Source of the DNA: Roseovarius nanhaiticus
GTDB taxonomy: Bacteria > Pseudomonadota > Alphaproteobacteria > Rhodobacterales > Rhodobacteraceae
Reading direction: 5' to 3'
NCBI RefSeq assembly: GCF_900156535.1
Contig: NZ_FTNV01000001.1
Coordinates: 372,001-436,000, forward strand
DNA length: 64,000 nucleotides
Of the stretch, positions 26,400 through 35,053 are shown one piece after another (the stretch's first letter is position 1; each line of letters opens with the position of its first letter). Below the pieces are notes generated by a model. It made no database searches, was not told where the DNA came from, and was given only the letters and a program-made list of their open reading frames with translations. A program made the translations under genes and the position numbers.

Positions 26400-27143
26400 T
26401 CAGGCGACCATGTAGAGGCCGCCATTGACCTGTATCGTCTCGCCGCTGACAAAACTGGCGGCATCGCTGGCCAAGAAGGCGGCGACGCTGGCCACCTCCT
26501 CGGGCAGACCAAGCCGGGCGAGGGGGGTCTGGCGCAGCGTCTCGTCGCTGCGGGTTTTCTTGAAATCGCCGATCATGGGCGTGTCGATGATACCGGGCGC
26601 GATGGCGTTGCAGCGGATATCCGGCGCCAACTCGCGGGTGAGGCTGCGCATGAGCGCACCGACGGCGCCCTTGGCGGCAGCGTAATGCGCGTTGGTTTGC
26701 GCGCCCCTGTGCGGCGCCAGCGAGGTGAGAAAGACGATCGCCCCGCCCGGTTTCAGATGCGGCTGCGTGCGGCGGCAGATATAGAAAACGCCGTCGAGGT
26801 TGATCGCCATAAGGCGGCGCCAATCCTCGTCCGTCATCTGGGCAAAGCGCTGCGCCGGATAGATGCCTGCACCGGGGATCAGATAGTCGATCCCGCCAAA
26901 GCGGGAGATGGCCAGATCCACGAGTTTTTGTGCATCGTCGGGGTTGGCAGCGTCCCCAGCGAGGGTTGCGATACGGTCGCCGCCCAGCTCATCTGACAGC
27001 GCAGACAGCGACCCTTGGTCCCGGTCGCCCAGCACCAGATTGGCGCCCGAGCGGTGAAAGAGCTGCGCAATGCAGCGCCCGATCCCGCCCGCCGCACCAG
27101 TCAGCAAGAGCGTGCGGCCCGTGAAATCGAAACTCGCGTTCAT
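26400..27143 (-). CDS. Short-chain dehydrogenase/reductase (SDR)
   Basis: SDR of 247 aa. The cofactor motif is LLLTGAAGGIGRCIAQL near residue 10, the catalytic Ser is in FLTSLAPHRG and Tyr/Lys are in HYAAAKGAVGAL. The C-terminus ends in GGLYMVA, usual for classical SDRs. ATG 27143 is preceded by AAGGGGG; an upstream in-frame Met would add 23 unlike residues. One base separates it from the next SDR gene upstream, so they are co-translated. NAD preference is suggested by Asp in VLGDRDQ after the second strand. Substrate unknown. Confidence 0.9.
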   Translation of the reverse strand: MNASFDFTGRTLLLTGAAGGIGRCIAQLFHRSGANLVLGDRDQGSLSALSDELGGDRIATLAGDAANPDDAQKLVDLAISRFGGIDYLIPGAGIYPAQRFAQMTDEDWRRLMAINLDGVFYICRRTQPHLKPGGAIVFLTSLAPHRGAQTNAHYAAAKGAVGALMRSLTRELAPDIRCNAIAPGIIDTPMIGDFKKTRSDETLRQTPLARLGLPEEVASVAAFLASDAASFVSGETIQVNGGLYMVA

Positions 27144-27144
27144 A

Positions 27145-27939
27145 TCAGAACCCCCTTGCGCGAAACCCGCCGTCCGACAGATGCGCGTGCCCGTTGATGA
27201 AAACCGCCGCATCGCTGGCGAGATAGACGGCCATTTCCGCCACTTCTTCGGGCGTGCCCATGCGGCCCTGCGGCGTGCGCGCCTCGATCGCGGCGAGGTC
27301 CAGCTTGCCCTCGGCGATCAACTCGTCCGTCAGGGCGGTGCGGATATATCCGGGGCAGATCGCATTGACGCGGATGCCGTGCTGCGCCCATTCATCCGCC
27401 AGCACCTCGGTCAGCGAGATCACCCCGGCCTTGGACGCGCAATAGGCCGCGCGATTGGCCGAGGCCATCAGCCCCCACATCGAGGCGGTGTTCAGGATCA
27501 CGCCGCCGCCTTGGGCGATCATATGATGCGCGGCGGATTGCGCGCAGATGAAAGCGCCCGTGAGGTTGATGTCGATGGCGCGGCGCCAGTCGGCAAGCGT
27601 CAATTCGATGCTGGGCCGGTTCATCGAGATGCCGGCATTGGTCAGCAAGATATCGAGGCTGCCGAAGGCGTCCTTGCAGGCGGCACAGGCGGCGGCAACG
27701 TCATCCTCCTCGATGACCGAGCCGTGGTGCGTTTCGATGCGCGCGCCGGGAAAGTCGGCGCGTAGGGTTTCGGCAGCGTCATTCAGCGCGTCGCTGTCGC
27801 GGTCCATTAGCATCAGATGCGCACCGTGCCGGGCAAAAGCCTGGGCCATGGCAAAGCCAATGCCGCGCGCGCCGCCGGTATTCAGCACGGCGCGGCCCGC
27901 AAGGCCGGGATAGGTGGCGGGGGCGAACTGTCTCATCAT
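27145..27939 (-). CDS. Short-chain dehydrogenase/reductase (SDR)
   Basis: SDR of 264 aa. It has the cofactor motif LNTGGARGIGFAMAQAFA (TGGxxGIG), Asn in LLTNAGIS, catalytic Ser in LNTASMWGL and YxxxK in AAYCASKAGV. The Asp in LMLMDRDSD suggests NAD(H). ATG 27939 and ATG 27936 are adjacent; GGAGGAC is better spaced for 27936. It overlaps the GMC stop by four bases. It and the 26400-27143 SDR share a pattern but are clearly distinct, so they probably act on different intermediates. Confidence 0.9.
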   Translation of the reverse strand: MMRQFAPATYPGLAGRAVLNTGGARGIGFAMAQAFARHGAHLMLMDRDSDALNDAAETLRADFPGARIETHHGSVIEEDDVAAACAACKDAFGSLDILLTNAGISMNRPSIELTLADWRRAIDINLTGAFICAQSAAHHMIAQGGGVILNTASMWGLMASANRAAYCASKAGVISLTEVLADEWAQHGIRVNAICPGYIRTALTDELIAEGKLDLAAIEARTPQGRMGTPEEVAEMAVYLASDAAVFINGHAHLSDGGFRARGF

Positions 27940-29543
27940 GTCCTCCTGGCGGCGTCCCGAAGGATCAGGTCCGCGCCCTTTTCCGCGATCATGAAGACGG
28001 CGGCTTGCGTGTTGCCCGACACGATGGTCGGCATGATCGACGCATCCACGACGCGCAGCCCGTCCAGCCCGCGTATCCGCAGCGCCGGATCCACCACGGC
28101 CGCATCATCCGCGCCCATCCGGCAGGTGCCGCTGGCGTGATAGATCGTCTGGCCGTTGTCGCGCGCGAATTGTAGCCAGTCGGCATCGCTCTGGCAGCTC
28201 TCGCCGGGGCTGATCTCGGGGCCGCGAAAGGCATCCATGGGCGCCTGCGCCACGATATCCCGCGTCATCTTCATTCCGTCCACCATGGCGCGGCAATCCT
28301 CGGGCGTGGCGAGGAAATTGGGGCGGATCACCGGCGGCTGAGCCGGATCATTACTGCCGATATGCACGGTGCCGCGCGATTCGGGGCGCAGTTGCGTGAC
28401 GCCGATGGTCATGCCGGGCAGCTTGTCCAGCTTCCGCTCGGCGGCGTTGGCATAGCTGGCGTGCAGGAAAAACAGCTGCACGTCCGGCCCCTCTATGTCG
28501 GGCCGGGTGCGCATGAAGCCGTGCACCAAGCCGGTGCCGTAGGTCAGGATGCCCTTGCGCGTGAGGGCATATTGCAGGACCGATTTGACGAGGCTGAGGC
28601 CGCGCGTCATCTCGTTCAGCGTGACAGGCTGCGTCACGCGCCAGTTCATGCGGGTGCAATAATGGTCGATGTAATTCGCGCCGATACCGGGGGCCTCATG
28701 CGCCACATCAATGCCGGCAGCGCGCAGGATCTCGGGATCGCCGATGCCCGACAGTTCCAGCAGTTGCGGCGTATGAAAGGCTCCCGCCGCCAGCACCACC
28801 TCGGCGCGCGCCCGCGCCGTGCGGACCTGCCCCTTTTGCACCACTTCGACGCCGGTCGCGCGGCGCCCGTCCAGCAGAATGCGCCGCGCCTGCGCGCCGG
28901 TCCAGATGGTCAGGTTCTGGCGATTGCGCACCGGGTCCAGATAGGCGGCTGCGGCGCTGACGCGGCGGCCATCCCTCTGGTTTACCTGATAATAGCCAAA
29001 ACCGTCCTGCGACGCGCCGTTATAGTCGTCATTCTCGGGATGCCCCGCCGCGTTGGCAGCGCGGATGAAGGCGCGGCCAATCTCAGGCCGCTCTTTCACC
29101 GTGGTCAGTGGCAGGGGGCCGCCGCGCGCGCGCAGATCGCCATCCGCCTCGTCGTAATCCTCGATCCGCTTGAAATAGGGCAGCACATCGTCGAACCCCC
29201 AGCCGGTGCAGCCGCGCTGCGCCCAGCCGTCGAAATCCTGCGGCTGGCCGCGCACATAGATCATGCCGTTGATCAGGGTCGAGCCGCCCAGCCCCTTGCC
29301 CTTGGGGATGGCAATCACCCGGTTCATGGTTGCCTCTTCCGGCTCGCTGGCGAGGCGCCAGTTGTGGCGTGGATTGGTCAGCAGCTTGGAAAATCCGGCC
29401 GGAATATCGACCCAATGGCTTTGCCCGTCGTCCCCGGCCTCAATCAGCAAGACCGTGTGCTTGCCGCAGGCGCTCAGGCGGTTTGCCAGCACGCAGCCCG
29501 CGTTGCCGCCGCCGACGATGATATAGTCGAACTCGTTATCCAC
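27936..29543 (-). CDS. GMC-family oxidoreductase (choline-dehydrogenase-like)
   Basis: FAD oxidoreductase of 535 aa with the motif YIIVGGGNAGCVLANRL at the start, the GMC signature GKGLGGSTLINGMIYVRG near residue 80 and active-site blocks IYHASGTCRMG and PTIVSGNTQAA at the end. It starts with GTG 29543, which overlaps the upstream gene by eight bases. It differs from the 13764 GMC protein in many places, so these are paralogues rather than a recent copy. It likely oxidises a primary alcohol or polyol group in the same pathway as the SDR and FAD-oxidase neighbours. Confidence 0.9.
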   Translation of the reverse strand: MDNEFDYIIVGGGNAGCVLANRLSACGKHTVLLIEAGDDGQSHWVDIPAGFSKLLTNPRHNWRLASEPEEATMNRVIAIPKGKGLGGSTLINGMIYVRGQPQDFDGWAQRGCTGWGFDDVLPYFKRIEDYDEADGDLRARGGPLPLTTVKERPEIGRAFIRAANAAGHPENDDYNGASQDGFGYYQVNQRDGRRVSAAAAYLDPVRNRQNLTIWTGAQARRILLDGRRATGVEVVQKGQVRTARARAEVVLAAGAFHTPQLLELSGIGDPEILRAAGIDVAHEAPGIGANYIDHYCTRMNWRVTQPVTLNEMTRGLSLVKSVLQYALTRKGILTYGTGLVHGFMRTRPDIEGPDVQLFFLHASYANAAERKLDKLPGMTIGVTQLRPESRGTVHIGSNDPAQPPVIRPNFLATPEDCRAMVDGMKMTRDIVAQAPMDAFRGPEISPGESCQSDADWLQFARDNGQTIYHASGTCRMGADDAAVVDPALRIRGLDGLRVVDASIMPTIVSGNTQAAVFMIAEKGADLILRDAARRT

Positions 29544-30924
29544 GTTTGGGCACCACCTTGCCGGGATTTATCAGGCCATCAGGGTCCAGCGCATCCTTGA
29601 TCCGGCGCGTAAGATCATGCTCTGGCTGGCTCGCAAGTCGTGCCCATTCGGCGACACGATACTGCCCCAGCCCATGCTCGGCCGAGATCGAGCCGTGATG
29701 CGCGGCGACCACGTCATGCACGGCGGCATTGACCTTCGCGGCGTCCTCTCTGGTCACGTTCATCACGTTGTAATGCAGGTTCCCGTCGCCCAGATGGCCA
29801 AAGACGTTGAACTTTGCCTCCGGCGCCACCGCGCGCAGCATGTTGCCCGCTTCTTGCAGGAAGGCTGCGATGCCCGTGATCGGCACCGAGATGTCATGCT
29901 TGATCGCGCCGCCCGCCTTGCCTTCAGCCTCCGTCAGGCTCTCGCGCAGTTGCCAGAGCGCATCGGCCTGCGCTTCCGACTCGGCGAGCACGCCATCGGT
30001 GGCCCAGCCTTCCTCGAAGGCGGTCTCCAGCAGCTTCTCCGCTGCCTCCCGCAAGCTTGGCAGTGAGGAGCCGGCCTCGATCAGCAGCACCCAATCAGCA
30101 GTGACGGGCGCGGTCTGGCCCATATGCTCGGCCACCAGGTCAAGACCCGCGCCCGAGATCAGCTCGAACGCCGAGAGCGCCTCGCCCACCTCGTCCTGCG
30201 CGCGGGCATAGAGCGCGATGGCGGACGCGATGTCCGGCACGGCAATCAACGCGGTCGCGCGGTGGCGGGGCTGAGGGACAAGGCGCAGTACGGCGGCGGT
30301 GACAATCCCCAGCGTGCCTTCGGTCCCGATAAAAAGCTGTTTCAGGTCGTATCCCGCATTGTCCTTGCGCAGGTGGCGCAGGCGGCTGAGGATCTGCCCG
30401 TCCGGCAGTACCACTTCGAGACCCAGTACCAGACCGCGTGTCATGCCGTAACGCAGCACATCGACCCCGCCCGCGTTCGTGGCGATCAGTCCCCCGATCC
30501 GGGCAGAGCCCTCGGCGGCGAGACTGATGGGCAGCAGGCGATTTTCGTCTCCGGCAGCGTCTTTGACCGTTTGAAGGATCGCGCCCGCCTCGACTTCGAT
30601 GGTCATGCCGACAGGGTCGATCCGGCGAATGGCGGTCATGCGGTCCAGCGCGACGATCACCTGGGTGCCGCTGTCATCGGGCGTCGCGCCGCCCGCCAAA
30701 CCGGTATTCCCGCCTTGGGGGACGATGGCGGTCCCTGTTTCGGCGCAGGCGGCGACGCATTGCGCGACCTCCGCTGTTTCGGCTGGGCGCACGACGCAAA
30801 GGGGCTTGCCGTGGAACATATCGCGCCAGTCGGTCGCATACGCGGCCATATCGCCGCCGGTCAGGACAGCAGCGTCGCCGCAAATGCTGCGCAGTGTGTC
30901 CAGCAGGGGCGCCTCGTCGCTCAT
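29536..30924 (-). CDS. FAD-binding oxidase, D-2-hydroxyacid dehydrogenase type (GlcD-like)
   Basis: Flavoprotein of 462 aa. The FAD_binding_4 domain has VPQGGNTGLAGGATPDDSG near residue 75 and GGLIATNAGGVDVLRYGMT with VLGLEVVLPDGQIL near residue 150. The FAD-oxidase C-domain shows NVFGHLGDGNLHYNVM and SAEHGLGQYR, with conserved metal/substrate histidines. This is the D-lactate/D-2-hydroxyglutarate/glycolate oxidase family. It converts a D-2-hydroxyacid to a 2-oxoacid, which would be a suitable substrate for the E1 gene at the operon end. It touches the aroE-like gene upstream by one base. Confidence 0.88.
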   Translation of the reverse strand: MSDEAPLLDTLRSICGDAAVLTGGDMAAYATDWRDMFHGKPLCVVRPAETAEVAQCVAACAETGTAIVPQGGNTGLAGGATPDDSGTQVIVALDRMTAIRRIDPVGMTIEVEAGAILQTVKDAAGDENRLLPISLAAEGSARIGGLIATNAGGVDVLRYGMTRGLVLGLEVVLPDGQILSRLRHLRKDNAGYDLKQLFIGTEGTLGIVTAAVLRLVPQPRHRATALIAVPDIASAIALYARAQDEVGEALSAFELISGAGLDLVAEHMGQTAPVTADWVLLIEAGSSLPSLREAAEKLLETAFEEGWATDGVLAESEAQADALWQLRESLTEAEGKAGGAIKHDISVPITGIAAFLQEAGNMLRAVAPEAKFNVFGHLGDGNLHYNVMNVTREDAAKVNAAVHDVVAAHHGSISAEHGLGQYRVAEWARLASQPEHDLTRRIKDALDPDGLINPGKVVPKRG

Positions 30925-31718
30925 CAGATCGCGCCCATGAATTCGGCCATCAGGCGGGCCTGCGATTGGAGCATCGGCAGGCCCGGATGGGTGCGCGCGC
31001 CCGCCTTTTCGGCGGCGGCAAGAAGGGGGGTGACGGCGGGGTCCATGATCGCCTCGGCGACAATCTGGCCTGCGTGCAGTTGGGCAGTGTCGAGCGGCAG
31101 CGCATCGCCCTCGCGCATGCCGAGCGACGTGGCGTTGACCACCAGATCTGCCTCCGCAACGGCGCTGGCATCGGTGGAAACGTCCACATCTGGATAGGCG
31201 GCGCTGATCCGGTCGGCCAAGTCCCTGGCCCTCGCTTCGGTGCGGTTGGCGATGGTCAGCGCAGAAACGCCTGCCTCGGCCAGGGCGAAGGCGATGGCGC
31301 TGGCGGCGCCACCTGCCCCGGCGAGGATGACTTTGAGGCCTTTGGGATCATGGCCCGCACCGCGCAGCCCCTCGACAAAGCCCACGCCATCGAGAATCGC
31401 ACCCGTCAGCTTGCCGTTTGCGTCCCGGCGAATGCAGTTGACCGCGCCGACCATGCGCGCCTGCTTGGTCAGATCGTCGCAAAGCGCGGGGATCACCGTC
31501 TTGTGCGGGACGGTCACGATGAGGCCAGAAAGGCTCTGGATTGCGCTGAGCCCGCGCACCGCGTCCGTCAGGCCATCCGCGCTCACATGAAAGGGGACCA
31601 GCACGCCGTCATGGCCCACCTCCGCAAAGAGGCGGTTCATCACCTGCGGGGTTTTGACGTGGTGGATGGGGTCGGCGAGGATACCGTATAGCTTCGTGTT
31701 ACCGGTGATCTGGGTCAT
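30924..31718 (-). CDS. Shikimate/quinate dehydrogenase-like protein (AroE family)
   Basis: AroE-fold protein of 264 aa. Catalytic residues are present: Lys in VTVPHKTV, Asn in VGAVNCI and Asp in ILDGVGF; the NADP-domain motif is ILAGAGGAASAI and ANRTEARARDLA follows. The N-terminal substrate site, which in biosynthetic AroE reads S-K-S, is V-K-T here (PIHHVKTPQVMN), so the polar contacts to shikimate are changed. In a catabolic operon this is probably a quinate-type or related hydroxyacid dehydrogenase, not the shikimate pathway enzyme. The start is ATG 31718. Confidence 0.82.
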   Translation of the reverse strand: MTQITGNTKLYGILADPIHHVKTPQVMNRLFAEVGHDGVLVPFHVSADGLTDAVRGLSAIQSLSGLIVTVPHKTVIPALCDDLTKQARMVGAVNCIRRDANGKLTGAILDGVGFVEGLRGAGHDPKGLKVILAGAGGAASAIAFALAEAGVSALTIANRTEARARDLADRISAAYPDVDVSTDASAVAEADLVVNATSLGMREGDALPLDTAQLHAGQIVAEAIMDPAVTPLLAAAEKAGARTHPGLPMLQSQARLMAEFMGAI

Positions 31719-31748
31719 GTCTTTGCCTTCAGGTTCGAGCGTTGCCGC

Positions 31749-32555
31749 TCACGTCATATAAAGCCCGCCGGCCACGTCGATGGTCTGGCCGGTGACGAAG
31801 CTGGCCTCGCTGGAGGTGAGCCAAAGGGCGGTGTCGGCAACCTCGGCGGGCTGGCCGAGGCGCGCCATCGGCGTCAGTGCGATCTGCGCGTCATTGGCGA
31901 CCTTGCCCGCGCCCGCGACCATGGGCGTCTCGATCCGGCCCGGCGCCAGCGCGTTGACGCGGATGCCGAACGGTCCCAGTTCCGCCGCGAGATGGATGGT
32001 AAAGCCGACGATGGCGGATTTCGTCGCGGCATAGTGGCTGGCCACGATGGGCGAGTGGGTTTTGCCCGCGACGGAACTCATGTTGACGATCCAGCCGCGC
32101 CCCGCCTCGCGCATGGCAGGTGTGAGCGCGCGGATGGTGTTGAAACTGCCGGTCAGGTTGACATCGACCACGCGGCGCCATTCGGTGGGGTCCATTTCCC
32201 AGACGCCATGCGGCTTGCCGCCGTGCTTGGGCGAGATGCCGGCATTGTTGATGACGGTATCGAAAGCGGCATGGTCGCTGGCGAAGCGGGCACACGTCTC
32301 TTCGACCGCGTCCCAATCGGCCACGTCCAGCATCAGGGGCACGGCAGCGCCAGGGCCCTGCTGGCCGATCAGAGACGCCGTCTCGGCAATCGCATCTTCG
32401 TTCATGTCCGCCACGCCCACAGTCGCGCCGCGCCGGGCAAAGCCGAGCGCAATCGCGCGGCCTATGCCATTGCCCGCGCCGGTGACCAGAACGTGCCGCC
32501 CCGCGTGGCTGGGGCGGGTGTCGAGCGCGTTGGGTGTGATTTCGGTTCGCTCCAT
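31749..32555 (-). CDS. Short-chain dehydrogenase/reductase (SDR)
   Basis: SDR of 268 aa with cofactor motif VLVTGAGNGIGRAIAL near residue 25, NNAGIS, Ser in NMSSVAG and YxxxK in HYAATKSAIV. The Asp in VGVADMNEDA suggests NAD(H). ATG 32555 gives the natural start MERTEITP; an earlier in-frame Met lies inside livF. One base separates it from the livF stop, so it is coupled to the transporter genes. The C-terminus ends GGLYMT, like the 26400 protein. Confidence 0.9.
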   Translation of the reverse strand: MERTEITPNALDTRPSHAGRHVLVTGAGNGIGRAIALGFARRGATVGVADMNEDAIAETASLIGQQGPGAAVPLMLDVADWDAVEETCARFASDHAAFDTVINNAGISPKHGGKPHGVWEMDPTEWRRVVDVNLTGSFNTIRALTPAMREAGRGWIVNMSSVAGKTHSPIVASHYAATKSAIVGFTIHLAAELGPFGIRVNALAPGRIETPMVAGAGKVANDAQIALTPMARLGQPAEVADTALWLTSSEASFVTGQTIDVAGGLYMT

Positions 32556-32556
32556 T

Positions 32557-33261
32557 TCAGATTCCCAAATAGGCTTTGCGCACATGCGGGTTTTCCAGCA
32601 GGGCGTCCGCATCATCCGTCAGCACGATCTCGCCGTTTTCCAGTACATAGCCCCGGTCAGCGGCTTTCAGCGTGTGAAAGACGTTCTGCTCGACGATGAG
32701 GACCGTCGCGCCGGTTTTCACGATGCTGTCGATCACTTCGAACACCTGGCTCACGATGATCGGGGCAAGGCCCAGGGACGGCTCGTCGAACATCAAAAGG
32801 CGCGGTTTGGACATGAGGCCACGCGCGATGGCGACCATCTGCTGCTCGCCGCCCGAGAGGGAATTGGCCTTCTGCTCGAGCCGCTCGGCGACGCGCGGGA
32901 AGAGGGCCAGCACCTCGTCCATCAGTTGGGACTGGCTGGCGCGGGCACCCTTGCGATACGCGCCCATCATCAGATTTTCGCGCACGGTCATGTCCGGGAA
33001 AAGCTGGCGCCCCTCGGGAATGAGGGTGATCCCAAGCTCGACCACCTCATGCGAGGATAGCTTGGTGATGTCCTGCCCGTCGAAATGGATGCTGCCCTGC
33101 GACGGCTTGATCAGACCCGAGATGGTGCGCAGCGTCGTCGTCTTGCCCGCGCCGTTGGCGCCGACGATGGTGACGACCTCGCCCTCGTTCACGGTCAGCG
33201 ACACGTCGTGCAGGATGGTGGTGCTGTCATATCCGGAATGGATGCCCTTCAGCTCAAGCAT
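32557..33261 (-). CDS. livF: Branched-chain amino acid-type ABC transporter ATP-binding protein LivF
   Basis: ATPase of 234 aa, usual for LivF. Motifs: Walker A GANGAGKTT, Q-loop around LIPEGRQLFPDMTV, signature LSGGEQQMVAIARG and Walker B LLMFDEPSLGL. It overlaps the stop of the LivM-LivG fusion by eight bases. The importer class moves branched amino acids, amides, urea or aromatic acids; the catabolic neighbours argue for a carbon substrate other than leucine here. Confidence 0.9.
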   Translation of the reverse strand: MLELKGIHSGYDSTTILHDVSLTVNEGEVVTIVGANGAGKTTTLRTISGLIKPSQGSIHFDGQDITKLSSHEVVELGITLIPEGRQLFPDMTVRENLMMGAYRKGARASQSQLMDEVLALFPRVAERLEQKANSLSGGEQQMVAIARGLMSKPRLLMFDEPSLGLAPIIVSQVFEVIDSIVKTGATVLIVEQNVFHTLKAADRGYVLENGEIVLTDDADALLENPHVRKAYLGI

Positions 33262-35053
33262 GGGTAAACTCCTTGCCCAGATAGGCCTCGATCACTTGAG
33301 GATCCTCGACCACGGCCTTCGGCTTGCCCTCGGCGATCACCTCGCCTGAACTGAGGACGATCACATGATCCGAGAGTGACATGACGGCCTGCATCACATG
33401 CTCGATCGCGATGATCGACACGCCCTCGTCGCGGATGGATAGCATCAGGTCGATCGCGCGGCGCACATCGGCCTGGTTGATGCCGGCCATCACCTCGTCC
33501 AGCAGCAGGACGCGCGGCTCCATCGCCATGACGCGGGCGACCTCGAGCCGTTTCAGCCCGCCAATGGTCAGCGAGGATGCCTCGGAATTCAGATAGGGCG
33601 CGAGGCCCATCTTTTCGGCGGTGCGCCGGGCCGCCGCACGTGCGTCTTCCACATGCGGATAGCGGTGGAAGGCGCCGACCATGATGTTTTCCTCGACGGT
33701 CATGGCGGCAAAGGGCTGAACAATCTGGAATGTGCGCCCGACGCCCAGCGTGGCGAAATCGGCGGGATTGGTCGGCTTGTGCCACTTGCCGTCCTTGCCC
33801 TTGATCTCGACCGTGCCGCTATCGGCATCCAGAAAGCCCGAGATCATGTTGAAGAGCGTGGTCTTGCCCGCCCCGTTCGGGCCGATCAAGCCCAGGATCT
33901 CGCCCTCGCGCAGTGTGAAGGACACGTCGTTGGTCACGTGCAGGCCGCCGAAATGCTTGTTGAGGTTTCGCACGCGGACAATCTCCTCGCCCGGCTCGGG
34001 CGGGGTGAAGGCGCGCACCTCATCCGGGGCGGCGACGGCCTCGGCCTGTTTGCCCTCGGTGTCTGCGGGTTTGAACCAGCGCCCGACAACGCCCATCAGG
34101 CCGTTGGGGATGAAGATGACCACGAGGACCAGAACCGCGCCGTAGACGAAGCCGTGTAGGCCGACGGCCTCGGCGCCCAGAGCGCCGCGTGCGAATTCGG
34201 TGATCGGGACGAGCAGCACCGCGCCCAGAAGCGGGCCGAAGACGGTGCCGAGGCCGCCGATCAGTGCGAACATGGCGATCTGGATCGAGAAGGCGAGCGA
34301 GAAGGCAGATTCAGGCTCGATGAAGGTCAGATACATGCCGTGGAACGTGCCCATCATTGCCGTGAGCGCCGCCGAGATGGCGACCGCGATCAGTCGCACT
34401 TTGACTGTGCCGATGCCTGCGGCGCGCGCCGCACTCTCACGCTCGCGCGTGGCGACCAGTTGGAAGCCGAGTCGGTGCGAGCGGATCCACCACGCCACAG
34501 CGAGGATAAAGCACATCATGCCGAATGCGATGATGAGGGCGGGCAGACGCTCGCGGAAGACCATCCATTCCCAGCCGATATTGAGCGGGATCATCATACC
34601 CGTCGCACCGCCGGTGAAATCGCGGAAATGCAGGGCGAGCTGGTGAAACACCTCAAGGAAGGCAATGGTCGCCAGGGCAAAGAACGGCCCATGTAGACGA
34701 AAGCACGGATAGCTGATGATGACAGCGACCACAGCCGCGATGCCCGCGCCCGCGAACATGCCGATCCAGGGCGAAATGCCGAGATTGGTCAGCATGATGC
34801 CTGCGTAGGCGCCAATCCCGTAAAAGATCGCGTGGCCCAGCGATAGCTGACCGGCGAACCCGCCCACGATGTTCCAAGCGGTCGAGAGGCCCGCAAAGAT
34901 GCAGATCGTGATGAAGATGTGATAGATGAACTGGTCATTCAGAGCCACAGGCGTGATGAAGATCGCCGCCAGAAGCGCGACCAATGCGATGGCCGCTGTG
35001 GTGTTGCGCGCGGCCTTGGGCGCCGCGATGGGGGTGCTGGTCTGATCCGTCAT
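33254..35053 (-). CDS. LivM permease fused to LivG ATPase
   Basis: Protein of 599 aa made of a LivM permease (about residues 1-325, with helices such as IALVALLAAIFITPVAL and LVLVVIFIPNGLMGVVG) and a LivG ATPase (about 345-599). Walker A is GPNGAGKTT; the Q-loop is RTFQIVQPFAAMTV; Walker B is VLLLDEVMAGI. The ABC signature is unusual, TIGGLKRLEVARV in place of LS(G/Y)GxQ. Fused LivMG forms are known in alphaproteobacteria. It overlaps livH by four bases and livF by eight. The alternative, a sequencing-caused fusion, is unlikely because the joint is a coherent linker. Confidence 0.88.
   Translation of the reverse strand: MTDQTSTPIAAPKAARNTTAAIALVALLAAIFITPVALNDQFIYHIFITICIFAGLSTAWNIVGGFAGQLSLGHAIFYGIGAYAGIMLTNLGISPWIGMFAGAGIAAVVAVIISYPCFRLHGPFFALATIAFLEVFHQLALHFRDFTGGATGMMIPLNIGWEWMVFRERLPALIIAFGMMCFILAVAWWIRSHRLGFQLVATRERESAARAAGIGTVKVRLIAVAISAALTAMMGTFHGMYLTFIEPESAFSLAFSIQIAMFALIGGLGTVFGPLLGAVLLVPITEFARGALGAEAVGLHGFVYGAVLVLVVIFIPNGLMGVVGRWFKPADTEGKQAEAVAAPDEVRAFTPPEPGEEIVRVRNLNKHFGGLHVTNDVSFTLREGEILGLIGPNGAGKTTLFNMISGFLDADSGTVEIKGKDGKWHKPTNPADFATLGVGRTFQIVQPFAAMTVEENIMVGAFHRYPHVEDARAAARRTAEKMGLAPYLNSEASSLTIGGLKRLEVARVMAMEPRVLLLDEVMAGINQADVRRAIDLMLSIRDEGVSIIAIEHVMQAVMSLSDHVIVLSSGEVIAEGKPKAVVEDPQVIEAYLGKEFTHA

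Noticed and set aside
28362..29600. 412-aa open frame on the plus strand
   Set aside because: Antisense to the second GMC gene; composition typical of shadow frames.
33254..35053. LivM-LivG fusion as a sequencing or frame error
   Set aside because: The frame is continuous through a plausible linker, and fused forms are known in alphaproteobacteria.
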